Source: Oscillospiraceae bacterium | Lineage (GTDB): Bacteria > Bacillota > Clostridia > Oscillospirales > Oscillospiraceae | Reading direction: 5' to 3' | NCBI GenBank assembly: GCA_009777235.1 | Contig: WRMH01000002.1 | Location: 62,001 to 126,000 of the forward strand | Length of the DNA stretch: 64,000 nucleotides | Shown: piece by piece, positions 23,158 through 33,055 of the stretch | Position numbering within the stretch: the first letter of the stretch is position 1 | How the letters are laid out: each line of letters starts with the position of its first letter | Translations under genes and position numbers: made by a program | The notes under the pieces: model-generated | The model's database searches: none | The model's input: the letters and a program-made list of their open reading frames with translations, nothing else | What the model was told of the DNA's origin: nothing

Positions 23158-24744
23158 ATGAGAGAAACTGTCAATAGAATGCTCGCCGCTATAAAAGAAT
23201 ACCTTGCGAAAATGCCAAAGGGCACCAAAATAAAATTGGTCGTGCTTGCTTTGTTTGTCATTATTCTTGCCGTAATCGTAGTAAACGTACTCACCGCGCC
23301 AAACTGGATTTACATAGCCGACGACCCAAGCGGAGCGATATACAGCGCGCTAAACGACATGGGAATACAGACCGACGTGCGCGGTACAGCGATTTATGTT
23401 CCCGAAGAGCGCAAAGGGGATGCCGAAATGCGCCTCCGGCAGCAAGGCTTGCTCGGCGTTACGGGGTACGATTACACCATACTCGACGGCGCGTTGGGCT
23501 TTGGCGTCACCACGGAGCATTTAAAAAGAATATTGGATATAGATTTGGGCGAAAGGATTTCCGCGACTGTGCGGCAAAACCCGAAAATCCACAATGCGCA
23601 CACTACCGTAAACTCGGGAGAGAGTTCCCCGTTTCGCTCACAAACCAACGCGCGAAAAGCGACGGCATCCGTCGCGCTCACCCTCACGCCCGGCATCTCA
23701 GCCCTTACAAATGCCGAGGCACAGGCAATAGCTGAAATTGTACGGGGCACCGTGCCGGGCATAGAATACGAAAATATTAGCATAACAGATACAAATAACC
23801 TAAGGCACTATAGGGTCGGCGATGGAAGCCAAGATATTGAAACGGAGTTTAATCAGCGCATGGCGTTGCAGGACAGGCTTGCGGCGCAGTTGGAAGCGAG
23901 CGTAGAGCAGCTTATTTCACCGATATACGGCATGAGCAATTTTAGCGTGGTAGCAAATGTTGTGCTCAACTTTGACACCGTGGTAAGAAACATATGGGAG
24001 TATTTCCCGCCGATAGCGGGTGAAGAACAAGGTATGTTGATCAGCTCGGAGATATTGTGGGAAATTGCCAGAAATTTGGGGGATGCCGAAGGCATACCGG
24101 GTACGGACTCAAATGCAATGGGGGCTATACAGTACCCGTATGGCACGCTCGATAACGCGGTCGAGTATTTAAGCAACTCGGAGCGTTTAAACTTTCAGCT
24201 CAATGAGATACTCACCATCATAGAAGAGCAAAGAGGAAGCATAGAGCGGCTTAGCATATCAATCAACATAAACAGCGAACTCGACGTAGATGATTATACG
24301 GAAGAACTTATAGATTTAGTTTCCAAAGCTACCGGCAGCGCTCCGGGCAACATCGCCATTTATCATCTGCCTTTTAACATTGACACATCGTGGGAAGATG
24401 AGTATCGTGCCGAACAGGCGGCAAAAGAGGCTCGTGAGCGGACAGAATGGATAGTGGGATTGGTTCTCAGATACGGAACGATGATAATGCTCGGCATCTT
24501 CGCTTTGATGTTTGTTAAGGCAATAATCAAAGCGTTTAAAAAACCGGAGCCGGAAGAAGTTCTCATCGCCGCCGGGCCGGGAGGTATGGATATTTTAGTT
24601 GATGACGACGACAGTCAAGCCAGGGAATATGAGGACGTAGACCTCAACGCGAAATCAGCAGGTCTTGAACAGATAGAACGGTTTATTGACAAGGACGCCG
24701 CTACGGTGGCTCATCTGCTCAAAAACTGGCTGTCTGATGAGTGA
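23158..24744 (+). CDS. fliF: Flagellar MS-ring protein FliF
   Basis: FliF forms the membrane-embedded MS ring on which the flagellar rotor and export gate are built. The 528-residue protein has a first membrane helix (about 25-47), the ring-building region with WIYIADDPSGA, LRQQGLLGVTGYDY and the AxVxLxL strand after ARKATASVAL, a second helix (about 435-460) and the C-terminal FliG-binding tail. The start is the ATG at 23158 with AGAGG upstream. It heads fliF-fliG-fliH-fliI-fliJ-motE-like. fliE and flgBC, which often precede fliF, are not adjacent here; a surface-protein gene sits upstream instead. Confidence 0.95.
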   Translation: MRETVNRMLAAIKEYLAKMPKGTKIKLVVLALFVIILAVIVVNVLTAPNWIYIADDPSGAIYSALNDMGIQTDVRGTAIYVPEERKGDAEMRLRQQGLLGVTGYDYTILDGALGFGVTTEHLKRILDIDLGERISATVRQNPKIHNAHTTVNSGESSPFRSQTNARKATASVALTLTPGISALTNAEAQAIAEIVRGTVPGIEYENISITDTNNLRHYRVGDGSQDIETEFNQRMALQDRLAAQLEASVEQLISPIYGMSNFSVVANVVLNFDTVVRNIWEYFPPIAGEEQGMLISSEILWEIARNLGDAEGIPGTDSNAMGAIQYPYGTLDNAVEYLSNSERLNFQLNEILTIIEEQRGSIERLSISININSELDVDDYTEELIDLVSKATGSAPGNIAIYHLPFNIDTSWEDEYRAEQAAKEARERTEWIVGLVLRYGTMIMLGIFALMFVKAIIKAFKKPEPEEVLIAAGPGGMDILVDDDDSQAREYEDVDLNAKSAGLEQIERFIDKDAATVAHLLKNWLSDE

Positions 24745-24822
24745 GCTTGTGCGCCTCGCGGCGGAGAGCTTATAAAACCTACTATCCGGCGATTGAGTTT
24801 TGAATAGACAAAAAGAGGGAAT

Positions 24823-25839
24823 ATGGCAACAAGAAGAGGAGATTCATTAACCGCTAAAGAAAAAGCGGCAATACTGCTCATCAGCCTCGGAAAGGAATAT
24901 TCCGCCGAGCTTTATAAATATTTGTCTGACGAAGAAATCAGCGACATGACTCTTAGCATTACGACCACCCGCAGGGTTGAGCCGGAGGTAAGAGAGAAAA
25001 TAATCAACGAATTTTATGAAATGTGCCTGACGCAAAAGTTTATTTCGGAGGGCGGCATTGATTATGCGCGTGATATTTTAGAAGAAGCGATCGGAAGCGA
25101 AAAAGCGGAAGAGATGATTAGAAAATTATCGTCATCCCTACAGGTGCGCCCGTTTGATTTTATCAGGCGAGTGGATTCAAACCAGATACTAAACGTCATT
25201 CACAATGAGCATCCGCAAATCATCGCGCTCGTTTTATCATATATTGAGCCTAAGCAGTCGGCACAAATTATCGCGTCGCTGCCTTCGGAAAAGCAGACGG
25301 AGATCATCAGCCGTATTTCAAACATGGGAAGCACTTCGCCGGAATATGTCAAGGAAGCGGAGCGTATTTTGGAGCGGAAAATTACATCTATGGGCTTTAC
25401 CGAAAACATCATAGTCGGCGGTATTGACGCAATCGTGGAAATCATCAATTCACTTGACCGCTCATCAGAGAAAAATATTTTGGAGAGCTTAGACGTCAAT
25501 GACAGCGAGCTTGCCGACGAGATCAGAAAACGCCTCTTTGTATTTGAAGATATTGCCAAGCTCAACAATGTTACCGTGCAGCGTGTTCTCAGGGAAATAA
25601 ACAACCAAGACCTTGCTGTTGCGTTAAAGATGGCGGGCGAAGATGTTACGAGGACGATTTTCGCCAATATTTCAAAGCGTTTGCAGGATATGATAAAAGA
25701 CGATATGGAAGTCATGGGTCCCGTGCGTGTACGCGATGTTGAAGAGGCTCAGCAGAGAATCGTCAACGTCATTCGTAAGCTCGAAGATGAGGGTGAGATT
25801 ATAGTGGCTCGCGGAGAAGGGGATGACTTGATTGTTTAG
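24823..25839 (+). CDS. fliG: Flagellar motor switch protein FliG
   Basis: FliG sits on the MS ring, interacts with the stator and reverses rotation. The 338 residues (usual length) show the AAILLISLGKEYSAELYKYL start, the EHPQIIALVLSYI middle-domain motif, and the C-terminal charged torque helix around VEEAQQRIVNVIRKLEDEGEI. The start has AGAGGGAAT upstream. It overlaps the next gene by 8 bases. Confidence 0.96.
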   Translation: MATRRGDSLTAKEKAAILLISLGKEYSAELYKYLSDEEISDMTLSITTTRRVEPEVREKIINEFYEMCLTQKFISEGGIDYARDILEEAIGSEKAEEMIRKLSSSLQVRPFDFIRRVDSNQILNVIHNEHPQIIALVLSYIEPKQSAQIIASLPSEKQTEIISRISNMGSTSPEYVKEAERILERKITSMGFTENIIVGGIDAIVEIINSLDRSSEKNILESLDVNDSELADEIRKRLFVFEDIAKLNNVTVQRVLREINNQDLAVALKMAGEDVTRTIFANISKRLQDMIKDDMEVMGPVRVRDVEEAQQRIVNVIRKLEDEGEIIVARGEGDDLIV

Positions 25840-26602
25840 GGTAGACAGAAGGTTTGTTAAGCTGACGGGAAACGGAGCGAACAAATCGGGCAAAAATGAA
25901 AAAGGCGAGGTCGGCGCGGACGGCGAATATCCGAATGCGGCGACCTCTGCTGAAGATATGGTAAATATGTATAGAAGCGCCGCCGAAAGAGAGCTTGGCG
26001 AAAGAGCTGACGCCATAATCGCCGAGGCTCGCGACAAAGCCGAACAGATATTGAGCGAAGCCGATATGTCGGCGGAAGAAATAAGAAACAAGGCATATGA
26101 CGACGGTTTTGCCGAGGGCGACCGCAAAGGAAGAAGCGAGCATGATAAAAAGCTGCGTGAACAGCTCGCCGAGAACGAAGAGACACTAAAAAACGTCCTT
26201 GATGAAATAGCCTGTGAGAGACAAAAGGTTGCGGACGAGCTTCACGAAGAGCTGGCTTCATTAGCTATCGAGATAGTACGCAAGATAATAAACCCGGCGG
26301 AAGAAGAACTCGGCAATGTATACACATCGCTCATCAAAAACGCCATGCGGCAAATGCTGACGGACAGCAAGATGGTCATATATGTTGGGGCTCGCGAATA
26401 TGAGCGGTATTTTTCGTCGGGGTCGGCAAAAATCACGCTCGACAGCGGTGTGACGGTCACGGCCTCCGTGGTAAAGGATGCGGGACTAAGTGACGGCGAT
26501 TTGCTGATAGACGCGGACGACGTCACCGTAAACGCGGGGTTAAACTCGCAGCTAAAATATGTTGAGCTTGCTTTTCAAAGAGCCAATCAATATGAGCCAT
26601 AG
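25832..26602 (+). CDS. fliH: Flagellar export ATPase regulator FliH
   Basis: FliH binds the FliI ATPase and docks it to the export gate. The protein (256 residues from a TTG overlapping the end of fliG) is a charged coiled coil (about 45-130) followed by a C-terminal domain (LAIEIVRKIIN, VYVGAREYERY, DAGLSDGDLLID) typical of FliH/YscL. The TTG start lies within fliG; an internal ATG at about residue 31 is an alternative. Position between fliG and fliI supports the call. Confidence 0.88.
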   Translation: MFRVDRRFVKLTGNGANKSGKNEKGEVGADGEYPNAATSAEDMVNMYRSAAERELGERADAIIAEARDKAEQILSEADMSAEEIRNKAYDDGFAEGDRKGRSEHDKKLREQLAENEETLKNVLDEIACERQKVADELHEELASLAIEIVRKIINPAEEELGNVYTSLIKNAMRQMLTDSKMVIYVGAREYERYFSSGSAKITLDSGVTVTASVVKDAGLSDGDLLIDADDVTVNAGLNSQLKYVELAFQRANQYEP

Positions 26603-26655
26603 GACGACGCCGGGCACAGTTTAACGGGCATGTCAAGCACAAGGAGCATATCTAC

Positions 26656-27975
26656 ATGGTAACTCAAGGCACTTTCTCAAAATACAAAAGCGCGCTCTAT
26701 AGAACCGATACGCTTGAGCGGGCGGGCAGAGTCACAAAGATAGTAGGTTTAGCGGTTGAAGCAACGGGACCTGCTTCAAGGATCGGTGATGTTTGCCGGC
26801 TGTATACGTTAGATAATGAGCAAAACGTCCGGGCGGAAATAGTGGGATTTCGCGACGGAAACACGCTGCTCATGCCTTTTGGCAGCTTAGAGGGCATCGG
26901 ACTTGGCAGTTATGTTGTTTATACGGGCAAGGCGCTCAGAGTTCCGGTCGGAAACGCGCTTATCGGCAGAGTTCTTGACGCTCTCGGAGAGCCTTTTGAC
27001 AATTTGCCCGAGCCAAAGATAGATGCTTGGTATCCTGCCGATAATGTTCCCCCAAACCCACTGGCAAGGGAGCGCATAAAAGATGTTATGTCTCTTGGGA
27101 TTAAGGCAATGGACGGTATGCTCACCGTCGGACGCGGACAAAGGCTGGGTATATTTGCCGGTTCGGGCGTCGGAAAAAGCTCTCTTCTCGGAATGATGGC
27201 GCGATATGCCGTAGCCGACGTCAATGTCATAGTGCTCGTCGGTGAGAGGGGCCGCGAGGTGCGCGACTTTATTGAAAAAGACCTGGGCGAGGATGGTTTG
27301 CGTAAATCCGTGCTTGTTATAGCGACATCCGATCAACCGGCTCTTCTGCGCCTGAAATGCGCCATGACAGGTACGGCTGTTGCGGAATATTTTAGGGATC
27401 AAGGCTACAAAGTGCTGCTGCTCATGGATTCTCTGACACGTTTTGCAATGGCTCAAAGGGAAATCGGCATGGCAGCAGGAGAGCCTCCCGTTTCCCGCGG
27501 TTTTCCGCCGTCGGTTTTTGCGATACTCCCAAAACTCTTGGAACGCTCGGGTATGTCGGATAAGGGTTCGATAACGGGTCTTTATACCGTGCTTGTTGAG
27601 GGCGATGACATGAACGAGCCGATATCGGACACGGTGAGGGGTATACTTGACGGGCATATAGTTCTTTCCCGGGCTATCGCCAACGGCAACCATTATCCGC
27701 CAATTGACGTGCTGGCGAGCGTCAGCCGCGTAATGCCCGACATTGTGACCAAGGAGCATTTGAGCGACTATGGTATGATGAAAAATATGATCGCGGTTTA
27801 TCGCGAAGCGGAGGACCTCATAAATATCGGGGCATATAAGCAAGGGGCAAATCCGCAAATAGACAGGTCTGTGCAGCTTCACTCAAAAATCCAAACTTTT
27901 CTCAAGCAAGATATAGCGGAGAGCTATACTTTTGAGCAAACTTTGGAAATGATGAAAGACTTGGTCAATAGTTAG
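26656..27975 (+). CDS. fliI: Flagellar protein export ATPase FliI
   Basis: This 439-residue ATPase energises unfolding and entry of flagellar substrates. It contains Walker A GSGVGKSSLLGMM (about 172-184), Walker B VLLLMDSLTRFAMAQREIG (about 255) and the conserved GEPPVSRGFPPSVF segment. The ribosome site AAGGAG precedes the ATG. Length and motifs are complete. Confidence 0.97.
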   Translation: MVTQGTFSKYKSALYRTDTLERAGRVTKIVGLAVEATGPASRIGDVCRLYTLDNEQNVRAEIVGFRDGNTLLMPFGSLEGIGLGSYVVYTGKALRVPVGNALIGRVLDALGEPFDNLPEPKIDAWYPADNVPPNPLARERIKDVMSLGIKAMDGMLTVGRGQRLGIFAGSGVGKSSLLGMMARYAVADVNVIVLVGERGREVRDFIEKDLGEDGLRKSVLVIATSDQPALLRLKCAMTGTAVAEYFRDQGYKVLLLMDSLTRFAMAQREIGMAAGEPPVSRGFPPSVFAILPKLLERSGMSDKGSITGLYTVLVEGDDMNEPISDTVRGILDGHIVLSRAIANGNHYPPIDVLASVSRVMPDIVTKEHLSDYGMMKNMIAVYREAEDLINIGAYKQGANPQIDRSVQLHSKIQTFLKQDIAESYTFEQTLEMMKDLVNS

Positions 27976-27992
27976 ACCGCGGGGTATGTGGC

Positions 27993-28445
27993 ATGAAAAG
28001 GTTTGTTTTTACTCTACAGGCATTATATAACTACAAACTTACGGTTGAGCGGCTGCAAAAAGCGGAACTCAAAAAAGCGCAGCTGGCATTGCAGGAGCTG
28101 CTTGACGAAGAAAGCAGGCTGCTCAGGTCATATGCCGATACCGAACTCTCGCTCGAAGAGGCGCTGCGGAGCGGTGAAAACGTCGGCGCGGCTCTCACCC
28201 GGCATGATGCCTTTTTCCGCTACTTGCGCTCCGCGCTCATCGAAATACGTGTTTTGATAGTAAAGGCAGAAGAGGTCGTGCGTCAATGCCAAGAGAAGCT
28301 CATATTGACCATGAAAGAGATAAAAACCTATTTAAAGCTGCGGGAAGAGCAATACGCAGCGTATATGAAAGATGTGCAAGCGGAAGAAGCTAAGGAAATA
28401 GATGATTTGGTTTCGTTTAATGTTATCAGCGGAAAAATCGGGTAA
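27993..28445 (+). CDS. fliJ: Flagellar export chaperone FliJ
   Basis: This 150-residue, almost entirely coiled-coil protein begins MKRFVFTLQALYNYKLTVE, the normal FliJ start. FliJ is the central stalk-like partner of FliI that recycles chaperones. It lies 17 bp downstream of fliI. Confidence 0.88.
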   Translation: MKRFVFTLQALYNYKLTVERLQKAELKKAQLALQELLDEESRLLRSYADTELSLEEALRSGENVGAALTRHDAFFRYLRSALIEIRVLIVKAEEVVRQCQEKLILTMKEIKTYLKLREEQYAAYMKDVQAEEAKEIDDLVSFNVISGKIG

Positions 28446-28485
28446 AGCGGCGTGAAACTGCGGACTGTAAATTATGGAGGATGAA

Positions 28486-29271
28486 ATGGCTGACGAGGAA
28501 GTAACCGACCTGACCGAAGAAGAAAAGAGCGCGGACGGTAAAGCAAAGAAAACGAAGGCGCCGAAAGCTCCAAAAGCTCCCAAAGCTCCCAAAGCGCCTA
28601 AGGCTCCTAAAGCGCCTAAGGCGAAGCCTGAAAAAAAGGCAAAAGGAAATAAAGATAAAGGCGATAAAGGCGGCGTCGGCAGCATTATAATAGTCATGAT
28701 CATTATCGCGCTGCTTTTGATTGGCGGGTTTGTCGCCGCGCTGTATTTTAACGTACTGAGTTCCCGCGCGATAACCGCCGATATTGTCAAAGACCCGCTT
28801 CTTCGCTTTATTATATGGCTTGACCCGGGCTTTTCATCAGTAAATGAGCAAATGCAGAGCGAGGCGGACACAAGGACTGAAAACCTTGATAACAGGGAGC
28901 TTGAGCTTGACGGGCGCGAACGTGATATTACACAGCGTGAAAACCGCGCAAATGCCCGTGAAACGCAGCTTGACAGACGCGAGCTTGAGCTTAGAAATTG
29001 GGAAGATCAAATCAGAGCCATGTATGAAAGGACGATTCCCATCTATCGGCGCGATATGACCGAGGAGGAACTCGAGGATATGACGTCTTATTCGCGAACA
29101 TTTACGCAGATGTCGCCCGAAGACGCCGCCGCAATTTTGATCGAGCTGAACAGCGCGGAAAATGTAGCTGGTATTTTGTATTTCATGGGAGAGCGCAACG
29201 CGGCTGCGATAATGGCGGAGTTTGACCCGCAGTTTGCCGCCGAGGTGACAAACGTCTGGCTGTATAATTAG
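28486..29271 (+). CDS. MotE/YlxF-type membrane protein of the flagellar operon
   Basis: Read from the ATG at 28486 (GGAGG five bases upstream; a weaker ATG is at 28474), this 261-residue protein has an acidic start, seven tandem KAP triplets, one membrane helix (about 65-90), a coiled coil (about 120-180) and a C-terminal MgtE-N-like bundle with MSPEDAAAILIELNS and FMGERNAAAIMAEFDP. In Bacillus the gene at this place (ylxF, after fliJ) and its relatives called MotE act as chaperone for the stator MotB. The KAP tract precedes the helix. It is the last flagellar gene here; the expected fliK, flgD and hook genes do not follow. Confidence 0.75.
   Translation: MADEEVTDLTEEEKSADGKAKKTKAPKAPKAPKAPKAPKAPKAPKAKPEKKAKGNKDKGDKGGVGSIIIVMIIIALLLIGGFVAALYFNVLSSRAITADIVKDPLLRFIIWLDPGFSSVNEQMQSEADTRTENLDNRELELDGRERDITQRENRANARETQLDRRELELRNWEDQIRAMYERTIPIYRRDMTEEELEDMTSYSRTFTQMSPEDAAAILIELNSAENVAGILYFMGERNAAAIMAEFDPQFAAEVTNVWLYN
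28555..28617 (+). repeat. Seven tandem KAP-encoding 9-bp units
   Basis: Each unit encodes Lys-Ala-Pro, with mixed synonymous codons, in the cytoplasmic part of the MotE-like protein. Such tracts vary in copy number by slippage. Confidence 0.85.
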
Positions 29272-29320
29272 GGTTGTGGGGCTGTGCGGAGGATAGGTTT
29301 TTAGCCTACCCTTCGTAACT

Positions 29321-30759
29321 TTACACTTCTCTTTTATCCAGCAGTTTCCTAAGCCGTGCCTGAATATTTAAGAACTCTGTACTAAGTTGCTGTTTAGCAT
29401 TATTTGTCAATAGCGAGGTACGGCATACAGCATCTCTCACAGGCTTGTACACCTTAGCACTACGTGCAATTCCTGCTTGTTTTTCAGGGGTTTCAGGCTT
29501 ATCTACGAGGTTGGCAAGCCCATCCATATCCAAGTATTGTAAGTCATTATTATTTTGCCGAATTTCATAGCTGATATTTGCTATTCCTTTAGAAGTTTCT
29601 TCTCTACCGCGCCATTTTGCTATTGCTTCGGAGAGTTCCTTCGAAAGTGCGATTGAATGTTGCTCAATGAACTTCCTCAGTAAGTTTTCAGCTATAAAGC
29701 ATTCAGTATAAGATGGAATATTAAATTGTGCTTCACCGCTCAAAACAGCCTCCCCCTTGATGAATAACGCCATCGGAATCATCTTCTATTATTTCTTGTG
29801 GAATAACCTCATCAACTGTTGCTGAATACAATTCACGAGCCTTTCTTTGTTTTCTTGCGATGCGTTCATTATCAGGGTCGCCATCGTGTCCGTTATCTAC
29901 CCTAAGCTTGTCCCAATCATCAATAATGGAGCAGAATGTGTTTTCAATTTCAGCAATAAACTCTTTGAATTTGGGGTCATCAGAAACAACACCCTCACGA
30001 CTACTTGTAAAAGCATCTGTTTCATAATCAAGGCTATCAAAGTGAAGCTACCCATATGTATAACTTTCAACAATTCTCGCTGTTTGTATATGCTTGAGGA
30101 CATCTTTCTCACGAATCCGACCGTTTACAAAGAGGTCAAGTGAGACTTTTTCATTCGTCCCTCGTATTCTTAGGTCAGACGGAACTTTTGTGGTTGCTAT
30201 AAAACCGCTTATTGCAATATTTGAACGAATCCTTTTATAGTTCTTTATATTGGGGCTTGTGGCAGAAATCTTTGAGCTTAAATATGGGTCGGTAATATCG
30301 TTTATCTGCCAAACATATTGCGTTGATGTTGCAAGATTATCAAGCGCGTCAATCGTAACTTGAATGCCATTAAGATGTATTTGGAAAGAGCTATCAATCA
30401 AGGAAAATCTAAAATACAGGGCAATTATCATTTTTAAGTGGTCAACAGTATTTATAACCCCGTCGTTTATCTCGTCAAAAAACAAAGCAGTTCCGAAATT
30501 GAGAGTATTGAACTTTTCTCCGACTTCCGTAGCAAAGCTATCAAGTGGATACTCGCCCGCGCTTACATCATCTGCAATGGCTTTGTCAAGCTCCGAATTA
30601 TCTATTAACCCACCAATGACAGTTTGCCCATTAGCTTTTGTTGCAATGTGAACTTTTTTTGCACAAGAAAGTAGAGCGAACTTGCCAATCCCTTTTCTCC
30701 CTATGAACGGTTGATTTTTGCTCGAAAGATTACTCTGGGTGCGCTCCTTGTGACCTTTT
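29321..30759 (-). pseudogene. Broken GHKL (MORC/Hsp90-type) ATPase of a modification locus
   Basis: The reading frame starts, without a start codon, at a conserved GRKGIGKFALLSC glycine-rich loop of GHKL ATPases and runs through NFGTALFFDEI to ESYTYG. There an in-frame TAG (minus strand, 30048-30050) stands where a CAG is expected. The same frame continues with LHFDSLDYETDAFTSSREG and shifts frame at a run of five G (29752-29756) into the C-terminal part GEAQFNIPSYTECFIAENLL..DLQYLDMDGLANLVD. The ATP-site N and DxGxG motifs that precede the loop are lost by deletion. GHKL ATPases of this type accompany cytosine methylases in restriction-modification operons. The gene is decayed. Confidence 0.75.
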
Positions 30760-31034
30760 CTGTCTTTTTTATCTTTACGATGACTTGAAAACGGTTGACA
30801 CGGAGCGCAACCAACGAGAATCTAAATATCGCAATTACAAAACATTCTTTTGATTTCTGCCCCGGAAACCTTTGTTATATTCTTTTCGATAAAGGTCGCA
30901 GAGTTCTTTGTTTCATACGCTTATTTGCAACTGCCATCAACATCTATTCCGCTTATTATTTTAATACCGGCGTTTTTTTAGCCCGTAACTTAAACCTCCA
31001 ATGCCGCAAAATAAATCAACTGCTCCAATTTTCA
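30760..31034 (-). pseudogene. Decayed cytosine-5 DNA methyltransferase, N-terminal part
   Basis: The start MKIGAVDLFCGIGGLSYG carries motif I of C5 methylases, and GCAPCQPFSSH is motif IV with the catalytic Cys. In between are a frameshift at a run of seven A (30973-30979), a TAA (30921-30923, at an expected Tyr) and a TAG (30823-30825). After motif IV the frame passes directly into the GHKL ATPase, so the catalytic C-terminal half is deleted. The ATG overlaps the stop of the endonuclease gene as ATGA, showing it once belonged to the same operon. Confidence 0.75.
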
Positions 31035-33041
31035 TAAAGCAATCCCTCCGTTCTGCCGTTCGGCAATGCTTGCTAACGCTTCCGCCATTTCCCGCTCATA
31101 CCAAGTCGGCACAGGCTCGTCCGAATGATACGCCGCTTCAAACAACGAGTACAATCTGTCATAACCGATGCCGTATTCCAATATCGTCCGAAGCTCCGAT
31201 GTGGCAAGCGGTAGAATCTTCAAACCCTCTACGACGTTTTCGTATTGGTCGTTGTAATAGTGGTATGTCCGGCGATTGCGGAAATCGCTAATTACATTCC
31301 TGTGTAGGAACGTGGACACAAACACGCAATAGGCATCCATATCTCCGCTTGATAAGATGTATTCCCCAAGATGTCTGCTAACCGGCTCCATTTCCATTCT
31401 GCGTTGGTTCGAACCATCTGAAAGTGTTGCTTCAATCAGCAGACGATGCGCCGGATAATTGTCCGTCCGCTCATAGTGGTATTCAATATCGGCATTACCG
31501 CCTGTCGCATGAGAGCGGGGAAGTAAATCCGTTTCAAGCGACAAGTTCATATAACTTAGAACATCCCCGCGACGGTCGCTGATGATATACCATGCAATAC
31601 CGAGGACATATTCAAAAATCGTCGGGACGTCGGCGTTGTTTGTGACAATCTGCCGGATAGAGTTATCGTCACGTTGCTCAAACTTAGCGAACAAATCAAT
31701 CAACGCGTCACGGCTAAATCTCTCATCAATTAGCGAATTAAAGCGTCTGTACCGCTCGTCATGTATTACTCTGCCCGCATCGGCGGCAGTCGTTACGGTA
31801 ACACCGTAAAGCAGTTGCAGATTTGAGTACAAGCGTTGTTCGTCAACGGAAAGGAACGCTGCAATATCGGACAAGGCAACATCATCCGAAAGGCTATCCG
31901 AGGCTTCAAAAGCAATGCCGGATAAATCATCGGCAAGGGAATACATCCAACAGCGAGGAAGAATATCAAATTCTACCTTGCCGTCAGTAAAAATCACCGT
32001 ATCGGTAGTCTTGAAATAGCGGCGGTTAAGGTCTGCATAGTCACTCAAATTTGCCCGCGCTTTGAACAAGTGCATTTGCTCAAAGAACAGTTTCTTAAAC
32101 TCTGTTTCGGTTCTAGCGCGAAGTAACGGAACATTATTTAATGCCGACAAGCCTTCGCGTTCTAATCTGCGCCACGAAGTTGTGGCAAATAGATATTGCC
32201 GCCATAACGTACCCGGTTTATTTTTGATTTTCTTGCTCAGTTCATATAACGCCGCCACAGCATCGCCATTGCGGTTAAAAACAATATCGTAGAGTATTTG
32301 ATAGAACGGAAAATATGGCTTGTCATACGCTCTGCTCTTGCGATTCATTCCAATGTCATTTATTACGCTTTCTGTAACACGCTCGGCAAGCAAGTAATCC
32401 TGTGCCGCCATGTAATTATCCATAGCCATAAGCCGAGATATGATAATATTATCAATAGTTCCTATTCCGTTACGCAAATCTTCAATCGCACCGAGCACGA
32501 CTTCCGTATTCGCTTGATTTGTACATAATGGGAGCAAATAGGTAAATTCCTCGTCGGACAGAGAACCAAGCCGTAAGAGAGAATATGCCATCACGATGAA
32601 TGGGCGTACAGTATCGTCGTCTACATCGTTACTCGTTTTCAAAAGCTGCTTCAAGTAAATGTAGCTGTCAGCGGGCAACCCAAGCGAGTTGTCACGGCTA
32701 AAGTCGCCGCTTACGGAAACATGAAGCAACGCCCTCCCGGCAGCCGTTAGCTTGCGTTCGTTGTTAATCAATCCAATATCCACCAAGCCGGAAGTTATTT
32801 GACGGGCGTCTTTATCCGGGCGCGGAGCATTGCCTCGGGCAAAATTTTTCTCCTGCATAAAACGGTAGAGCCTGACTTGCAACGGATTATTGGATTCCCA
32901 TACCTCGTTTTGGTTATCCGGCAACGACCAGAAACCATCAAGCAGGGCAAGCTGACGCTCAATCCGCACATTGAAATCTACCGTTCGGAAACTCGTAGTT
33001 CCGACAGCCCAACAGTAACCCTTGAATGGAAAACGCGGCAC
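31032..33041 (-). CDS. AlwI-like type IIS restriction endonuclease
   Basis: The protein of about 669 residues resembles the AlwI endonuclease family throughout. Visible features are the start FPFKGYCWAVGTTSFRT, IFEYVLGIAWYIISDRRGD, and the C-terminal nuclease-like region PAHRLLIEATLSDGSNQRR then MEMEPVSRHLGEY. AlwI recognises GGATC and cuts outside the site; the specificity here is inferred from family and partner methylase. The GTG at 33041 is preferred, since GGAGG lies nine bases upstream; a GTG at 33050 is possible. It follows the methylase by a few bases. The frame is intact. Confidence 0.78.
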   Translation of the reverse strand: MPRFPFKGYCWAVGTTSFRTVDFNVRIERQLALLDGFWSLPDNQNEVWESNNPLQVRLYRFMQEKNFARGNAPRPDKDARQITSGLVDIGLINNERKLTAAGRALLHVSVSGDFSRDNSLGLPADSYIYLKQLLKTSNDVDDDTVRPFIVMAYSLLRLGSLSDEEFTYLLPLCTNQANTEVVLGAIEDLRNGIGTIDNIIISRLMAMDNYMAAQDYLLAERVTESVINDIGMNRKSRAYDKPYFPFYQILYDIVFNRNGDAVAALYELSKKIKNKPGTLWRQYLFATTSWRRLEREGLSALNNVPLLRARTETEFKKLFFEQMHLFKARANLSDYADLNRRYFKTTDTVIFTDGKVEFDILPRCWMYSLADDLSGIAFEASDSLSDDVALSDIAAFLSVDEQRLYSNLQLLYGVTVTTAADAGRVIHDERYRRFNSLIDERFSRDALIDLFAKFEQRDDNSIRQIVTNNADVPTIFEYVLGIAWYIISDRRGDVLSYMNLSLETDLLPRSHATGGNADIEYHYERTDNYPAHRLLIEATLSDGSNQRRMEMEPVSRHLGEYILSSGDMDAYCVFVSTFLHRNVISDFRNRRTYHYYNDQYENVVEGLKILPLATSELRTILEYGIGYDRLYSLFEAAYHSDEPVPTWYEREMAEALASIAERQNGGIAL

Positions 33042-33055
33042 GACACTCACCCTCC

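Noticed and set aside
29321-31034. Stop-codon reassignment (TAG/TAA read as amino acids)
   Set aside because: Frameshifts and a deletion are present in the same genes, and the neighbouring genes use TAG and TAA as normal stops, so decay is simpler.
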